DNA of 64,000 bases, from contig CAVOWP010000010.1 of assembly GCA_963700185.1 (NCBI GenBank), positions 1 through 64,000 on the forward strand, given 5' to 3'. The notes beneath the pieces were generated by a model. That model searched no databases, was not told where the DNA came from, and saw nothing but the letters and a program-made list of their open reading frames with translations. How positions within the stretch are numbered: position 1 is the stretch's first letter; every line of letters starts with the position of its first letter. This DNA is from AP-15 sp963700185. Its GTDB lineage: Bacteria; Pseudomonadota; Alphaproteobacteria; ATCC43930; CGMCC-115725. The translations under genes were made by a program, and so were the position numbers. Of this stretch, positions 35,810-44,061 are shown one piece after another.

Positions 35810-36184
35810 TCAACTGGCGGCTTCAGGAACGAGGAGACGGACCCGCGCGCGACGGGGCCTGCGATACTGCTGAACGCGGGTCGCGCGCAAACCAGGGAGG
35901 CCATGGATCTCGAACGCGCGTTCCCACGACAGGAGTTCTTCCTCTGACAGCTGGTAGACACGGCAAGCCTCCTCGATCGTGATCCCGCCGCTGCGTACCG
36001 CGGCGACCACCGCGGCCTTGCGGCGCACGACCCATCTTTTTGTGTCCGGAGGCGGCAGGCCTCCCATGAGCGGCGTCCCGGCCTGCGACTCGCCGGAAGA
36101 TGTTTCATCACGCGGCACGGGGGGCGCTGACGATCCGACCTCGCGCGGGCGGTGTCCGCTGATAACCGATCTGGTCGGAAACAT
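35810..36184 (-). CDS. SciP-like / DUF1153 helix-turn-helix protein (CtrA-inhibitor family)
   Basis: In Caulobacter SciP binds CtrA and blocks its action on promoters. The conserved core is clear: LPPPDTKRWVVRRKAAVVAA, VRSGGITIEEACRVYQLSEE and LLSWERAFEIHGLPGLRATR followed by VQQYRR. These match the SciP blocks, including the basic RRKA and the helix-turn-helix. The first 50 residues differ from the usual N-terminus and are Pro/Ser-rich. ATG 36184 is preferred (GGAA nine bases upstream); another ATG at 36241 is in frame. It is divergent from the repeat-protein gene and shares its AT-rich upstream region. It may be a paralogue rather than the core cell-cycle gene. Confidence 0.75.
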   Translation of the reverse strand: MFPTRSVISGHRPREVGSSAPPVPRDETSSGESQAGTPLMGGLPPPDTKRWVVRRKAAVVAAVRSGGITIEEACRVYQLSEEELLSWERAFEIHGLPGLRATRVQQYRRPRRARVRLLVPEAAS

Positions 36185-36267
36185 GGCTGCATTTCCGCTG
36201 GTTCTCGGTTCCACCTGCCCAGTTCCTCCGCGTGGTGCCATGTGCAATTCGCGATCGTTTCATGGAT

Positions 36268-36505
36268 TTTTCACGCTTTCAAACGTGTTTGTCACCTATT
36301 TTTTTCACCTTCTTCGGAGATCCAAAAACGGGCTTTGCCACTCGGGCCATTGATTAGTCGCCGCTGGCGACTATGGGACGATGCAGGATGCCGAATGTGC
36401 GCGCCTCCGCTTGATCCTGTGCAACCGCTATGCCGCAACAGGTTCATCCAATGTTGAATCCGTGATTTTCACGTATTTTTCACGATGAGAAAAAAAATAT
36501 TTCAC
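36268..36505. promoter_or_regulatory. AT-rich divergent intergenic region with repeated TTTTCACG motifs
   Basis: Motif TTTTCACG occurs at 36268, 36466 and 36477, and the close variant ATTTCACG at 36498. The stretch 36248-36586 is much richer in A and T than its surroundings. It lies between the divergent SciP-like gene and the tandem-repeat gene. The last three copies are spaced about 10-21 bases apart, near one or two helical turns. A binding site is inference. Confidence 0.35.
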
Positions 36506-36586
36506 GGTGGCTTCTTGCGCCGTCTGAGAATCTCACAGTGGTTAACGGGGGCAATTTTGCTCTACGTCCAATCGAGGAGAGACAAG

Positions 36587-37054
36587 ATGAATTCGACTGA
36601 ACGGCTGATCTGCGGATCGATGACGGCCGGCTTCCCGCCGCTGCGCCAGCCCCGGCCCGAGACCGCCGATCGCGGCACGGTGCGGCTCGGCGACGGCATG
36701 ATCACCGCCGGCTTCCCGCCATTGCGCCAGCCCAAGCCCGAGACCGCCGATCGCGGCACGGTGCGGCTCGGCGACGGCATGATCACCGCCGGCTTCCCAC
36801 CGCTGCGCCAGCCCAAGCCCGAGACCGCCGATCGCGGCACGGTGCGGCTCGGCGACGGCATGATCACCGCCGGCTTCCCGCCGCTGCGCCAGCCCAAGCC
36901 CGAGACCGTCGACCGCGGCACGGTGCGGCTCGGCGACGGCATGATCACCGCCGGCTTCCCGCCGCTGCGCCAGCCCAAGCCCGAGACCGTCGACCGCGGC
37001 ACGGTGCGGCTCGGCGACGGCATGATCACCGCCGGCTTCCCGCCGCGTCGTTAG
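36587..37054 (+). CDS. Tandem 27-residue-repeat protein (possible multi-unit precursor peptide)
   Basis: A 155-residue protein from ATG 36587 (GAGGAG eight bases upstream). After a 10-residue head (MNSTERLICG) it is entirely repeats. The unit is MITAGFPPLRQPKPETADRG plus TVRLGDG (27 residues, 81 bp). Units start at 36620 (one codon shorter), 36698, 36779, 36860 and 36941, with a partial unit at 37022 ending GFPPRR. The copies are nearly identical in DNA; the main change is ADR to VDR. No signal peptide, membrane segment or Cys in the repeats. Head plus repeated core plus adjacent partner gene would fit a multi-core ribosomal peptide precursor, but a structural or binding repeat protein is equally possible. 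Confidence 0.7.
   Translation: MNSTERLICGSMTAGFPPLRQPRPETADRGTVRLGDGMITAGFPPLRQPKPETADRGTVRLGDGMITAGFPPLRQPKPETADRGTVRLGDGMITAGFPPLRQPKPETVDRGTVRLGDGMITAGFPPLRQPKPETVDRGTVRLGDGMITAGFPPRR
36620..37051 (+). repeat. 81-bp coding tandem repeat array
   Basis: Five full units (78, 81, 81, 81 and 81 bp) and a partial sixth, each beginning ATGA(TC)ACCGCCGGCTTCC. Units are contiguous with no spacers, so this is not a CRISPR. Near-identity at third codon positions implies recent copying or gene conversion. Confidence 0.9.
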
Positions 37055-37092
37055 AAACGTATACGGTTACCGCGGAAAACGGAGTGTCAGAG

Positions 37093-37836
37093 ATGGCGAA
37101 GCAGGCTGAACCGATTATCTGCCAATTCTATCAGCTCATCCCCGACGCTCCGGCTCCGCGGCCGGCCGACCGCTCGGCCGATGGCATGCTTCCGATGCGG
37201 GGCTATCGCTATTGCGAAGCAGTCGCTAGTGCTTCCGCGTTCGGGTGGTACATCTATCCGCCGCTGAATTTCAGCTTGGTGTGGGATGGCGTCGAAATCG
37301 CCTGGACTTACGCAAGTGCCGAGGATTGGTACCCGTTGCGGGGGGCTCAGTTTCCGGGGTTTCGACAATTATTCGAGGAAACAGCACCCGATCCGGTCAA
37401 ACCTTTGGCCCCGCCTTTTCTAGCCGTCTCGCGCGAGCCCGGCGTCGTACAGATCTGGAGCGGCTACCTGGCGCGGACGGCGCCGGGCTGGGCGTTGCTT
37501 TCCCGGGGACCCGCCAACATTCCCAGAACCCAAGGCTACGAGCATTTCGAAGGCATCATCGAGTCCGAAACCTGGTTCGGTCCGCTCTTTACCAACATTC
37601 GACTGACGCGCACAAATTCGCCGGTCGAGTTCCACGTCCGTTATCCGCTGTTTCAGGTGCAGCCGCTGTTGCGCGAATGTTACTCGCAGGCTTCCTTCGA
37701 AGTCGTCGGCTTGCCGGAAATGAGCGCGGCCGATTGGCAAAGTTTCGAGGCGACCATGAAACCCAACACCGATCAGATGCGGATGCTGGGACATTACGCC
37801 GTAGGTACACGACGGCGAAGCCGAAAGAAGTCATGA
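37093..37836 (+). CDS. DUF6065-like protein, function unknown
   Basis: A 247-residue protein. ATG 37093 is chosen because GGAG sits eight bases upstream; a GTG at 37084 would overlap that site. The opening CQFYQLIPDAPAPRPADRSA and GYRYCEAVASASAFGWYIY resemble the start of DUF6065 proteins, which have a YxxIPxAP opening and an AYRCLPLxIANxxGW block. Further features are LNFSLVWDGVEIAWTY, IWSGYLARTAPGWALLSRG, IIESETWFGPLFTNIRLTR and VEFHVRYPLFQVQPL. I recall no known biochemical role. It begins 38 bases after the repeat gene, so the two are almost certainly one operon. Confidence 0.65.
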   Translation: MAKQAEPIICQFYQLIPDAPAPRPADRSADGMLPMRGYRYCEAVASASAFGWYIYPPLNFSLVWDGVEIAWTYASAEDWYPLRGAQFPGFRQLFEETAPDPVKPLAPPFLAVSREPGVVQIWSGYLARTAPGWALLSRGPANIPRTQGYEHFEGIIESETWFGPLFTNIRLTRTNSPVEFHVRYPLFQVQPLLRECYSQASFEVVGLPEMSAADWQSFEATMKPNTDQMRMLGHYAVGTRRRSRKKS

Positions 37837-37903
37837 AGGCAGTCTGCGGGTGGTGACCAGGACTCCCATGCAACCAACCCTGACCCCAAGCGATCCAGAA
37901 GAG

Positions 37904-38776
37904 CTAAGGGGCGACTTCCGGCTGCGCCGGTGACGATGCGGGTACGGCGCTCAACAGGCAGCTCAACAGGATGGCAACGACGCCGAGCCAACTAAGCAAA
38001 TCGGGAGTCTCACGGAATAAAACGACACCACCGATAAATGCGATGACCAGACGGAGCAATGTATATGGCCCGAGACTCGAAGCGCTCGCGTTTCGTACAG
38101 CCACAATTCCTAGGTACATCCCGATGGGCCCGAATATTAAGACGCCGGATAGCCAAGGCCAGACTTCGGGCTCCGGCAGCGTTGTCATAGCCAGAACCGG
38201 AAGGTTGCATATGACGGCAATGGCATTGACGTAGAACATTGTTGTCAAGTCGGAATCGCCTCCGGGGCGTTGCAGATGTTTGTTCAGCACGAAAGCGAGG
38301 CCGTTGAAGCTTGTGCCGAGCAAAGCGGCCAGATAAACGATGTTCCGGTCGAAAAAAGCTGGCTTCACGATCAGTAGAGCGCCAACAGTACCGATCGCAG
38401 TTGCAATCCATCGGAGGGTTGTGACGCGTTCGTTCAGGATAAGCGCGGAGAATACTGCAATGTAAGCCGCCTGGGTGTAGGAAATCGCCGTTGCATCAGC
38501 GAACGGCAGATGGGCGAACGAGTACATCAGGACCCAAAGGTATAAGACCGACACAAATCCGCGCAGCAGCTGCAGCGGCAGCTGGTCAGTCTTCATCACC
38601 GACCAGCCGGTGTTCCAGGCGAGGAGACCGACCAGCGTGAGCCCGCCCCCGCTACGCAGCAGCGCAAGCTGCATCGCGGAGCCGCGCGGTCCGATGTGAT
38701 GGATCATCGCAGTCTCGACCGCGAACAGGATCGCCTGGCCGATCATTAGTCCGACTGCAAGATGCTGGTCTTTCAT
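37904..38776 (-). CDS. EamA/DMT-superfamily transporter
   Basis: A 290-residue drug/metabolite transporter with ten predicted helices in two EamA halves. The first half has SYTQAAYIAVFSALILNERV and the second SSLGPYTLLRLVIAFIGGVV followed by LFRETPDLLSW, the standard late-helix signature with the conserved Glu. ATG 38776 has GGGGAG five to six bases upstream. It converges on the DUF6065-like gene with 67 bases between. These carriers export small metabolites or amino acids; no substrate is evident. A link to the repeat-peptide pair is possible but not shown. Confidence 0.82.
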   Translation of the reverse strand: MKDQHLAVGLMIGQAILFAVETAMIHHIGPRGSAMQLALLRSGGGLTLVGLLAWNTGWSVMKTDQLPLQLLRGFVSVLYLWVLMYSFAHLPFADATAISYTQAAYIAVFSALILNERVTTLRWIATAIGTVGALLIVKPAFFDRNIVYLAALLGTSFNGLAFVLNKHLQRPGGDSDLTTMFYVNAIAVICNLPVLAMTTLPEPEVWPWLSGVLIFGPIGMYLGIVAVRNASASSLGPYTLLRLVIAFIGGVVLFRETPDLLSWLGVVAILLSCLLSAVPASSPAQPEVAP

Positions 38777-39619
38777 GATTGCTCCCCGGCACGAGCTTTC
38801 GCGCGACCGCGGCGAGCGTTCCTCGCGCGCTCAGGTTGTCCGCTTTCCAGGGCGGCGACCGCGACGTGCCGTCGTAAGCGGGCAACGGTCGACCCTGCAA
38901 TCCCAGCCAATCGAGCAGCGCCGACATGGCGATGAACCGTCGCGACGCCGCGAACGCGAAACGATTCATCAACTCGGTGATAAGTTTCACGAACGAAGCT
39001 GCTGCCCCATGTTCCCGAGATGACGATCAGATTCGCCCACAACCTGGAAGGCGGTAAGTTCCCCATGCGCCCACCCAAAATCGACTTCGACTGCTCACGG
39101 CCGACGCAGTATGGGGAAAGCGGTCGGACGATCAAATACGATCGTTTTGCTTATCAACCCCAGCCGCCCCGCTGCTCCTATACCGCGTTACAAGCGGCTC
39201 CTACATCTCATGGACGAGGGGTATGGCCGGAGGGACCGACAAACAATCCATGATTTACAGCACCTCTTAGACTCAAGGGCAACGCCACCAGCACTATTCA
39301 CAGCGTCGATGAATGGCCATTGAAAAAGGCCCGGTCGCCATCCGCCGTTGCCATCCTCGTTCATCGGGACCACCGTTCAATCCGGTCAGCGAGATTATTG
39401 CCGAACTCCAGGCCGTTGCCACTTGGTCAGGAGAACATAGGAACTCCCCGCGGTGCCGGGATTGGCAAAAAGACAATCATATAAATGCCGTAATCACATC
39501 ATACGCTCGCGGGCTTTCCGGTCCAGGATCGGGTGCGAGATTGCGATTGAAGGAGTTGCCGATGCCTGATCTCGACCAGATAAAACAGGGGGAACAGGGG
39601 CGCGGGGGGGGGGGCCCGG
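38777..39619. other. Gap without a supported gene
   Basis: About 840 bases between the EamA gene and the TRAP permease remnant. Short frames on both strands give mixed translations. A minus-strand frame at 38652-38990 opens well (KLITELMNRFAFAASRRF) but runs into the EamA gene. A run of eleven G (39604-39614) lies at the right edge, just before the truncated permease. Likely decayed DNA. Confidence 0.4.
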
Positions 39620-39622
39620 AAC

Positions 39623-40294
39623 TGGCGCGTTCTGCTGCTTTCATTGCGGGAAGCTGCGGTGCCGTTGGTAATCCCATTGGTGGTCCTCGACGAATTTTAC
39701 CTGGGCGCGTTCACCGCGACCGAGGCCGGGGCGGTGGTCGCGCTCTATTCGCTGCCGGCGGCGCGGCTCTATTACCGCAACCTATCCTGGGCGCAGATAC
39801 TGCACATCGCGTATGACAGCGCGGTGTTGACCGTAGCGGTTGTTTTCCTGCTCGCGTTTGCGACAATCTTCCAATACCCTCATGGGCGTTACCGGCGTAC
39901 CGGTATTGCTGGGGGAGCTGCTGAAGCCACTCGAAAGCGCGCAATGGCTCTTTCTGCTCGGCGTGGCCCTGCTGACAATGGTGCTCGGCATGGTGCTCGA
40001 AGGGCCGCCGGCGGCTGTCGTCCTGATCCCGGTGGTGTTTCCGGTCGCGACCAAGATCGGGGTCAACCCGATCCATTTCGACATCGTGCAGACTGCGGCA
40101 GTCGGGATCGGTCTCTTTCTGCCGCCAATGGCGTCGGGCTGCTGATGGCACTGCGCTTCGCCGAGGTCCCGGTGTCGCAGCATGCGCCTTATTGCTGGCG
40201 CTATGTCCTGGCGTTGCTGATCGGCCTGTTGCTGATCATCTGCCTGCCCGAGCTGTCGCGGACGATCCCGCGCAGCGCGGGTTTTGTTCGCTAA
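39623..40294 (+). pseudogene. TRAP transporter large permease (DctM), 5'-truncated and frameshifted
   Basis: Only the last half of a DctM-type permease remains. It enters as NWRVLLLSLREAAVPLVIPL and FTATEAGAVVALYSLPAARL, the usual central DctM motif. A base change near 39880 shifts the frame to LMGVTGVPVLLGELLKPLES, VLGMVLEGPPAAVVLIPVVF and FDIVQTAAVGIGLFLPPM; a second near 40130 leads to GVGLLMALRFAEVP and the end ICLPELSRTIPR. TRAP systems import carboxylates using a binding protein; neither that gene nor the small permease is present. The 5' end stops at a run of eleven G. Confidence 0.75.
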
Positions 40295-40311
40295 CCAGAG
40301 GAGCCGGAACG

Positions 40312-41517
40312 ATGGATTTGCGCTTCACTGCCGACGAACTGGCATTTCGCGACGAGCTTCGGGGGTTCTTCGAGACCGATCTGCCGGGCGATATCCGCGA
40401 GCGGATGCGTTTGGGGCATGCGCCGAGCAAAGAGGACACCGTCAGCTGGCAACGCATTCTGAACAAGCGCGGCTGGGCTGCCTATAGCTGGCCGAAGGAG
40501 TATGGCGGCCCCGGCTGGACACCAGTGCAGCGCATGATCTTCCTCGAGGAGAACCAGCTGGCGCCGGCCCCCGAGGTGTCCTCGTTCAATATCACGATGA
40601 TCGGCCCGGTCTTGATCCAGTTCGGCACCGAGGAACAAAAGCAGCGTTTTCTGCCGCGTGCGGCCAATATCGACGACTGGTGGTGTCAGGGGTTTTCCGA
40701 GCCGGGCGCAGGATCGGACCTCGCCTCGCTGAAGACTGCAGCTAAGCGCGACGGCTATCATTACATCGTCAACGGGCAGAAGATCTGGACCTCCACTGCG
40801 CACCACGCCGATTGGTGCTTTTGCCTCGTGCGCACAGATCCGCAGGCCAAAAAGCGGCAGGAAGGCATTTCGTTTTTGCTGATCGACATGAAGACGCCGG
40901 GCATCACGGTGCGGCCGATCATCTCGATCGACGGCAGCCATCATCTGAACGAGGTGTTTTTCGACGATGTACGGGTGCCGGTGTCTTTGTTGGTCGGCGA
41001 AGAAAACCGCGGCTGGGATGTCGCAAAGTTTCTGCTCGGCCACGAGCGCACCGGGATCGCGCGGCTTGGCAAATCGAAGGAGCGAGTCAAATTCGCCCGC
41101 GAGACCGCGCATGAGATGCGCGCGAACGGCAGGCCGTTGATCGAAGATCCCGCGTTTCGCCAGCGCGTCGCACAGCTTGAAGTCGACATGAAGGCGCTGG
41201 AGATCACGCAGATGCGCGTCGTCTCCGCGCACGACAAAAATCATGACGGCAAGCCCGACCCGTTGTCGTCGGTGCTTAAGGTCAAGGGGACCGAACTGCT
41301 GCAGGCGACTACGGAGCTGGCGATGGATGTCGGCGGGCCGTTGGCAATGCCGGATTGGGCACAGGAATTGGCGGCGCTCAGCAACGAGCCGGAACTGGGT
41401 CCGGAATGGGCGACCGAAGCCACCCGCAGCTATCTCTTCCTGCGTGCCGCCTCGATTTACGGCGGCACTAACGAGATCCAAAAGAACATCCTGACCAAGG
41501 GCGTGCTGGGCCTATAA
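40312..41517 (+). CDS. pimC: Acyl-CoA dehydrogenase (PimC-like, pimeloyl-CoA dehydrogenase large subunit type)
   Basis: A 401-residue FAD enzyme. It starts MDLRFTADELAFRDELRGFF (ATG 40312, AGGAG nine bases upstream). The N-terminal helical part has AYSWPKEYGGPGWTPVQRMI; the beta domain has WWCQGFSEPGAGSDLASLKT and IVNGQKIWTSTAHHADWCF; the C-terminal domain ends SIYGGTNEIQKNILTKGVLG. PimC of Rhodopseudomonas and relatives pairs with a shorter PimD as a heteromer for dicarboxyl-CoA oxidation. The next gene is such a short partner, which supports the name. Chain-length preference is not readable from sequence. Confidence 0.82.
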   Translation: MDLRFTADELAFRDELRGFFETDLPGDIRERMRLGHAPSKEDTVSWQRILNKRGWAAYSWPKEYGGPGWTPVQRMIFLEENQLAPAPEVSSFNITMIGPVLIQFGTEEQKQRFLPRAANIDDWWCQGFSEPGAGSDLASLKTAAKRDGYHYIVNGQKIWTSTAHHADWCFCLVRTDPQAKKRQEGISFLLIDMKTPGITVRPIISIDGSHHLNEVFFDDVRVPVSLLVGEENRGWDVAKFLLGHERTGIARLGKSKERVKFARETAHEMRANGRPLIEDPAFRQRVAQLEVDMKALEITQMRVVSAHDKNHDGKPDPLSSVLKVKGTELLQATTELAMDVGGPLAMPDWAQELAALSNEPELGPEWATEATRSYLFLRAASIYGGTNEIQKNILTKGVLGL

Positions 41518-41527
41518 ACGGCGGCAA

Positions 41528-41592
41528 ATTGCTTCGTCGTTGCACTTCTCGCAATGTCGCTTTTTCCTGTCATTGCGAGCGCAGCGAAGCAA
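41528..41592. repeat. Dispersed palindrome, CATTGCGAG family
   Basis: Left arm ATTGCTTCGTCGTTGCAC ... CTCGCAATG and right arm CATTGCGAGCGCAGCGAAGC form an imperfect hairpin between pimC and pimD. Related to copies at 4374 and 48501. Confidence 0.7.
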
Positions 41593-41621
41593 CCTCGCGG
41601 TAGTCCCTGAGGAGCTGACCG

Positions 41622-42758
41622 ATGGATTTCGATCTGACCGAAGAGCATCGGCTGTTGCGCAATTCCGTCGAGCGCTTGCTGGCCGATCATTACGGATTTG
41701 AAAAGCGGCGCTCCTATCTCGCCGAGCCCGAGGGTTGGAGCGGCGGGCTTTGGGCACAATATGCCGAGCTCGGCCTGTTGGGCCTGCCGTTTCCCGAGGA
41801 CTACGGCGGGTTCGGCGGCGGCCCGGTCGACGTGATGCTGGTCATGGAGGCGTTCGGGCGCGTCCTCGCGCTGGAGCCTTATTTGGCGACGGTCGTGCTC
41901 GGCGGCACGGCGCTGCGGCTCGCCGGCAACGAGGAACAGAAATTGGCGATCCTGCCGCAAATTGCCGAAGGCGGCATGATCCTCGCCTTTGCACATGGCG
42001 AGCGGCAGGCGCGCTACGATCTGACGGATGTGCTGACGACGGCCAAGCCTAAAGGCCGAGGCTGGGTGCTCGACGGCACTAAGAGTGTGGTTCTGCACGG
42101 CGACAGCGCGCAGCGCCTGGTGGTCAGCGCGCGCACTGCCGGCGGGCGCGACGATACCGACGGCGTCACGTTGTTTATCGTAGATGCGGCGGCGAACGGC
42201 GTTGCGCGGCGCGGGTACCCGATGCGCGACGGCACTCGGGCGGCGGAGATATCGTTGAGCGGTGTCGAGGTTGGCGAGGGGGAAGTACTGGGTGAAATCG
42301 GCGCGGCTTTCCCGGTCATAGAACGGGTCGTCGAGGCGGGGATCGCCGCCACCGCCGCCGAAGCGGTCGGCGCGATGGAGACAATGCACGGGATGACGCT
42401 CGAGTACCTCAAGACCCGCACGCAATTCGGCCGCCCGATAGGCCAGAACCAGGCTCTGCAGCACCGTGCGACTGAGATGCTGATGGAGCTCGAGCGCGGG
42501 CGCAGCATGGCGATGCTGGCGGCGATGATGGTTGAGGAGTCCGATGCCGCCGAGCGCGCCCACAACATCGCGATGGCGAAGGTCGGTGTCGGGCAGGCGA
42601 GCAAATTCGTGTCGCAGAATGCGATCCAGTTGCATGGCGGCATCGGGATGACCGAGGAATATGCCGTCGGTCATTATTTCCGCCGCTGCATGGTCATCGA
42701 ACACACCTTCGGCGACACTGCCCACCACCTGTCGCGCCTCGCCGAGCAAGTGCGATAA
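41622..42758 (+). CDS. pimD: Acyl-CoA dehydrogenase (PimD-like, small subunit type)
   Basis: A 378-residue acyl-CoA dehydrogenase. It opens MDFDLTEEHRLLRNSVERLL; the middle has LGLLGLPFPEDYGGFGGGPV and LTTAKPKGRGWVLDGTKSVV; the flavin region has YLKTRTQFGRPIGQNQALQH and the end AIQLHGGIGMTEEYAVGHYF. It lacks the strong SEPGAGSD block of the large partner (here FAHGERQARYDL), as usual for PimD. It follows pimC after a palindromic repeat. Together they should oxidise dicarboxyl- or long acyl-CoA. Confidence 0.8.
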   Translation: MDFDLTEEHRLLRNSVERLLADHYGFEKRRSYLAEPEGWSGGLWAQYAELGLLGLPFPEDYGGFGGGPVDVMLVMEAFGRVLALEPYLATVVLGGTALRLAGNEEQKLAILPQIAEGGMILAFAHGERQARYDLTDVLTTAKPKGRGWVLDGTKSVVLHGDSAQRLVVSARTAGGRDDTDGVTLFIVDAAANGVARRGYPMRDGTRAAEISLSGVEVGEGEVLGEIGAAFPVIERVVEAGIAATAAEAVGAMETMHGMTLEYLKTRTQFGRPIGQNQALQHRATEMLMELERGRSMAMLAAMMVEESDAAERAHNIAMAKVGVGQASKFVSQNAIQLHGGIGMTEEYAVGHYFRRCMVIEHTFGDTAHHLSRLAEQVR

Positions 42759-42765
42759 TTGATCG

Positions 42766-44061
42766 GTGAACACCTTATTCGAGCACCAGGCGCCGCATCC
42801 TCTGGCCGACTTGCTTCGCCCGCACAGCCTCGCGGAAGTCGTCGGTCAGGACCATCTGCTCGCCGCCGATGCTCCGATCGGCCGAATGGTCGCGAACTGC
42901 AAATTGTCCTCGATGATCCTCTGGGGCCCGCCGGGCTGCGGCAAGACGACGATCGCCCGACTGTTGGCGCAGGGCACGGATCTGATATTCGAGCCGCTGT
43001 CGGCGGTCTTTTCCGGCGTGGCGGATCTGCGCAAGGTGTTCGACGCGGCCAGGAAGCGCCGCGAGATGGGCCAAGGCACCCTGCTCTTCGTCGACGAGAT
43101 CCACCGCTTCAACCGCGCGCAGCAGGATGCTTTTCTGCCGGTCGTCGAGGACGGCACGGTGATCCTCGTCGGCGCGACGACGGAAAACCCGTCCTTCGAA
43201 CTGATCGGCGCATTGCTGTCGCGTGCGCAGGTCTTCGTGTTGCGCCGCCTCGATGATAACGACCTGGAAACCCTGTTGCAGCGCGCCGAAGCCCATCTGG
43301 GCCATCGGCTACCGCTGACCGACGAAGCCCGTACGGCCTTGCGTGCGATGGCCGATGGCGACGGGCGGTTCCTGCTCAACCTGACTGAGGAGATTGCACA
43401 GCTCCAGACGGAGCGACCGCTCGGACCCGACGAGCTCGCCCGGCTCGTGCAGCGCCGGGCGCCGCTCTACGACAAGGCCCAGGAGGGTCACTACAACCTG
43501 ATCAGCGCGTTGCACAAATCATTGCGCGGCTCGGATACCGACGCGGCACTCTATTGGCTCGCGCGCATGCTGGCCGGCGGCGAGGACCCGATCTACATCC
43601 TGCGGCGGCTCACGCGGGCGGCTGTCGAGGATATCGGTCTCGCCGACCCGCAAGCGGTCGTGCAGGCGCTCGCGGCCTGGGACACCTATGACCGCCTCGG
43701 CTCACCCGAAGGTGAGCTCGCGATTGCCCAATGCGTGATCTATCTCGCCACCGCGCCGAAATCGAACGCCGGGTACCAGGCGTATGGAGAGGCCCGCGCC
43801 ATGGCGCGCGAGACCGGCTCACTGATGCCGCCGATGCACATCCTCAACGCGCCGACCCGGCTGATGCGCAATCTCGGCTACGGCAAGGGCTATGTTTACG
43901 ACCATGCCACCGAGGAAGGCTTCTCGGGCCAGAATTATTTTCCGGAAGGGGTGACGCGGCGCAATTTCTACCGGCCCGGCGAGCGCGGCTTCGAGCGGGA
44001 GATCAAGAAACGGCTCGAATATTGGGACAAGCTGCGCCAGCGCACCAGCAGCGACGGCGCA
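42766..44061 (+). CDS. rarA: Replication-associated recombination protein A (RarA/MgsA AAA+ ATPase)
   Basis: A 432-residue clamp-loader-like AAA+ ATPase that acts at stalled replication forks. It starts with GTG 42766 and has LADLLRPHSLAEVVGQDHLL, Walker A LWGPPGCGKTTIA, Walker B LLFVDEIHRFNRAQQDAFLP, sensor 1 VGATTENPSFELIGALLSR and the C-terminal MPPMHILNAPTRLMRNLGYG. It normally ends near KRLEYWDKLRQ. Here no stop follows; the frame runs straight into the pseudouridine synthase. A TGA in the +1 frame at 44063 overlaps the next ATG, so the usual layout was probably an ATGA overlap and one base has been gained or lost. A true fusion cannot be excluded. Confidence 0.88.

Noticed and set aside
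35638..36192. 184-codon minus-strand frame overlapping the SciP-like gene
   Set aside because: Out of frame with the DUF1153 core; translation is Arg/Ser-rich without motifs.
36620..37051. Possible CRISPR array because of regular repeats
   Set aside because: Units are contiguous 81-bp coding repeats in one open frame with no variable spacers, and no cas genes are nearby.
41457..42773. 438-codon minus-strand open frame
   Set aside because: Antisense to pimD; high-GC third positions keep the reverse frame open.
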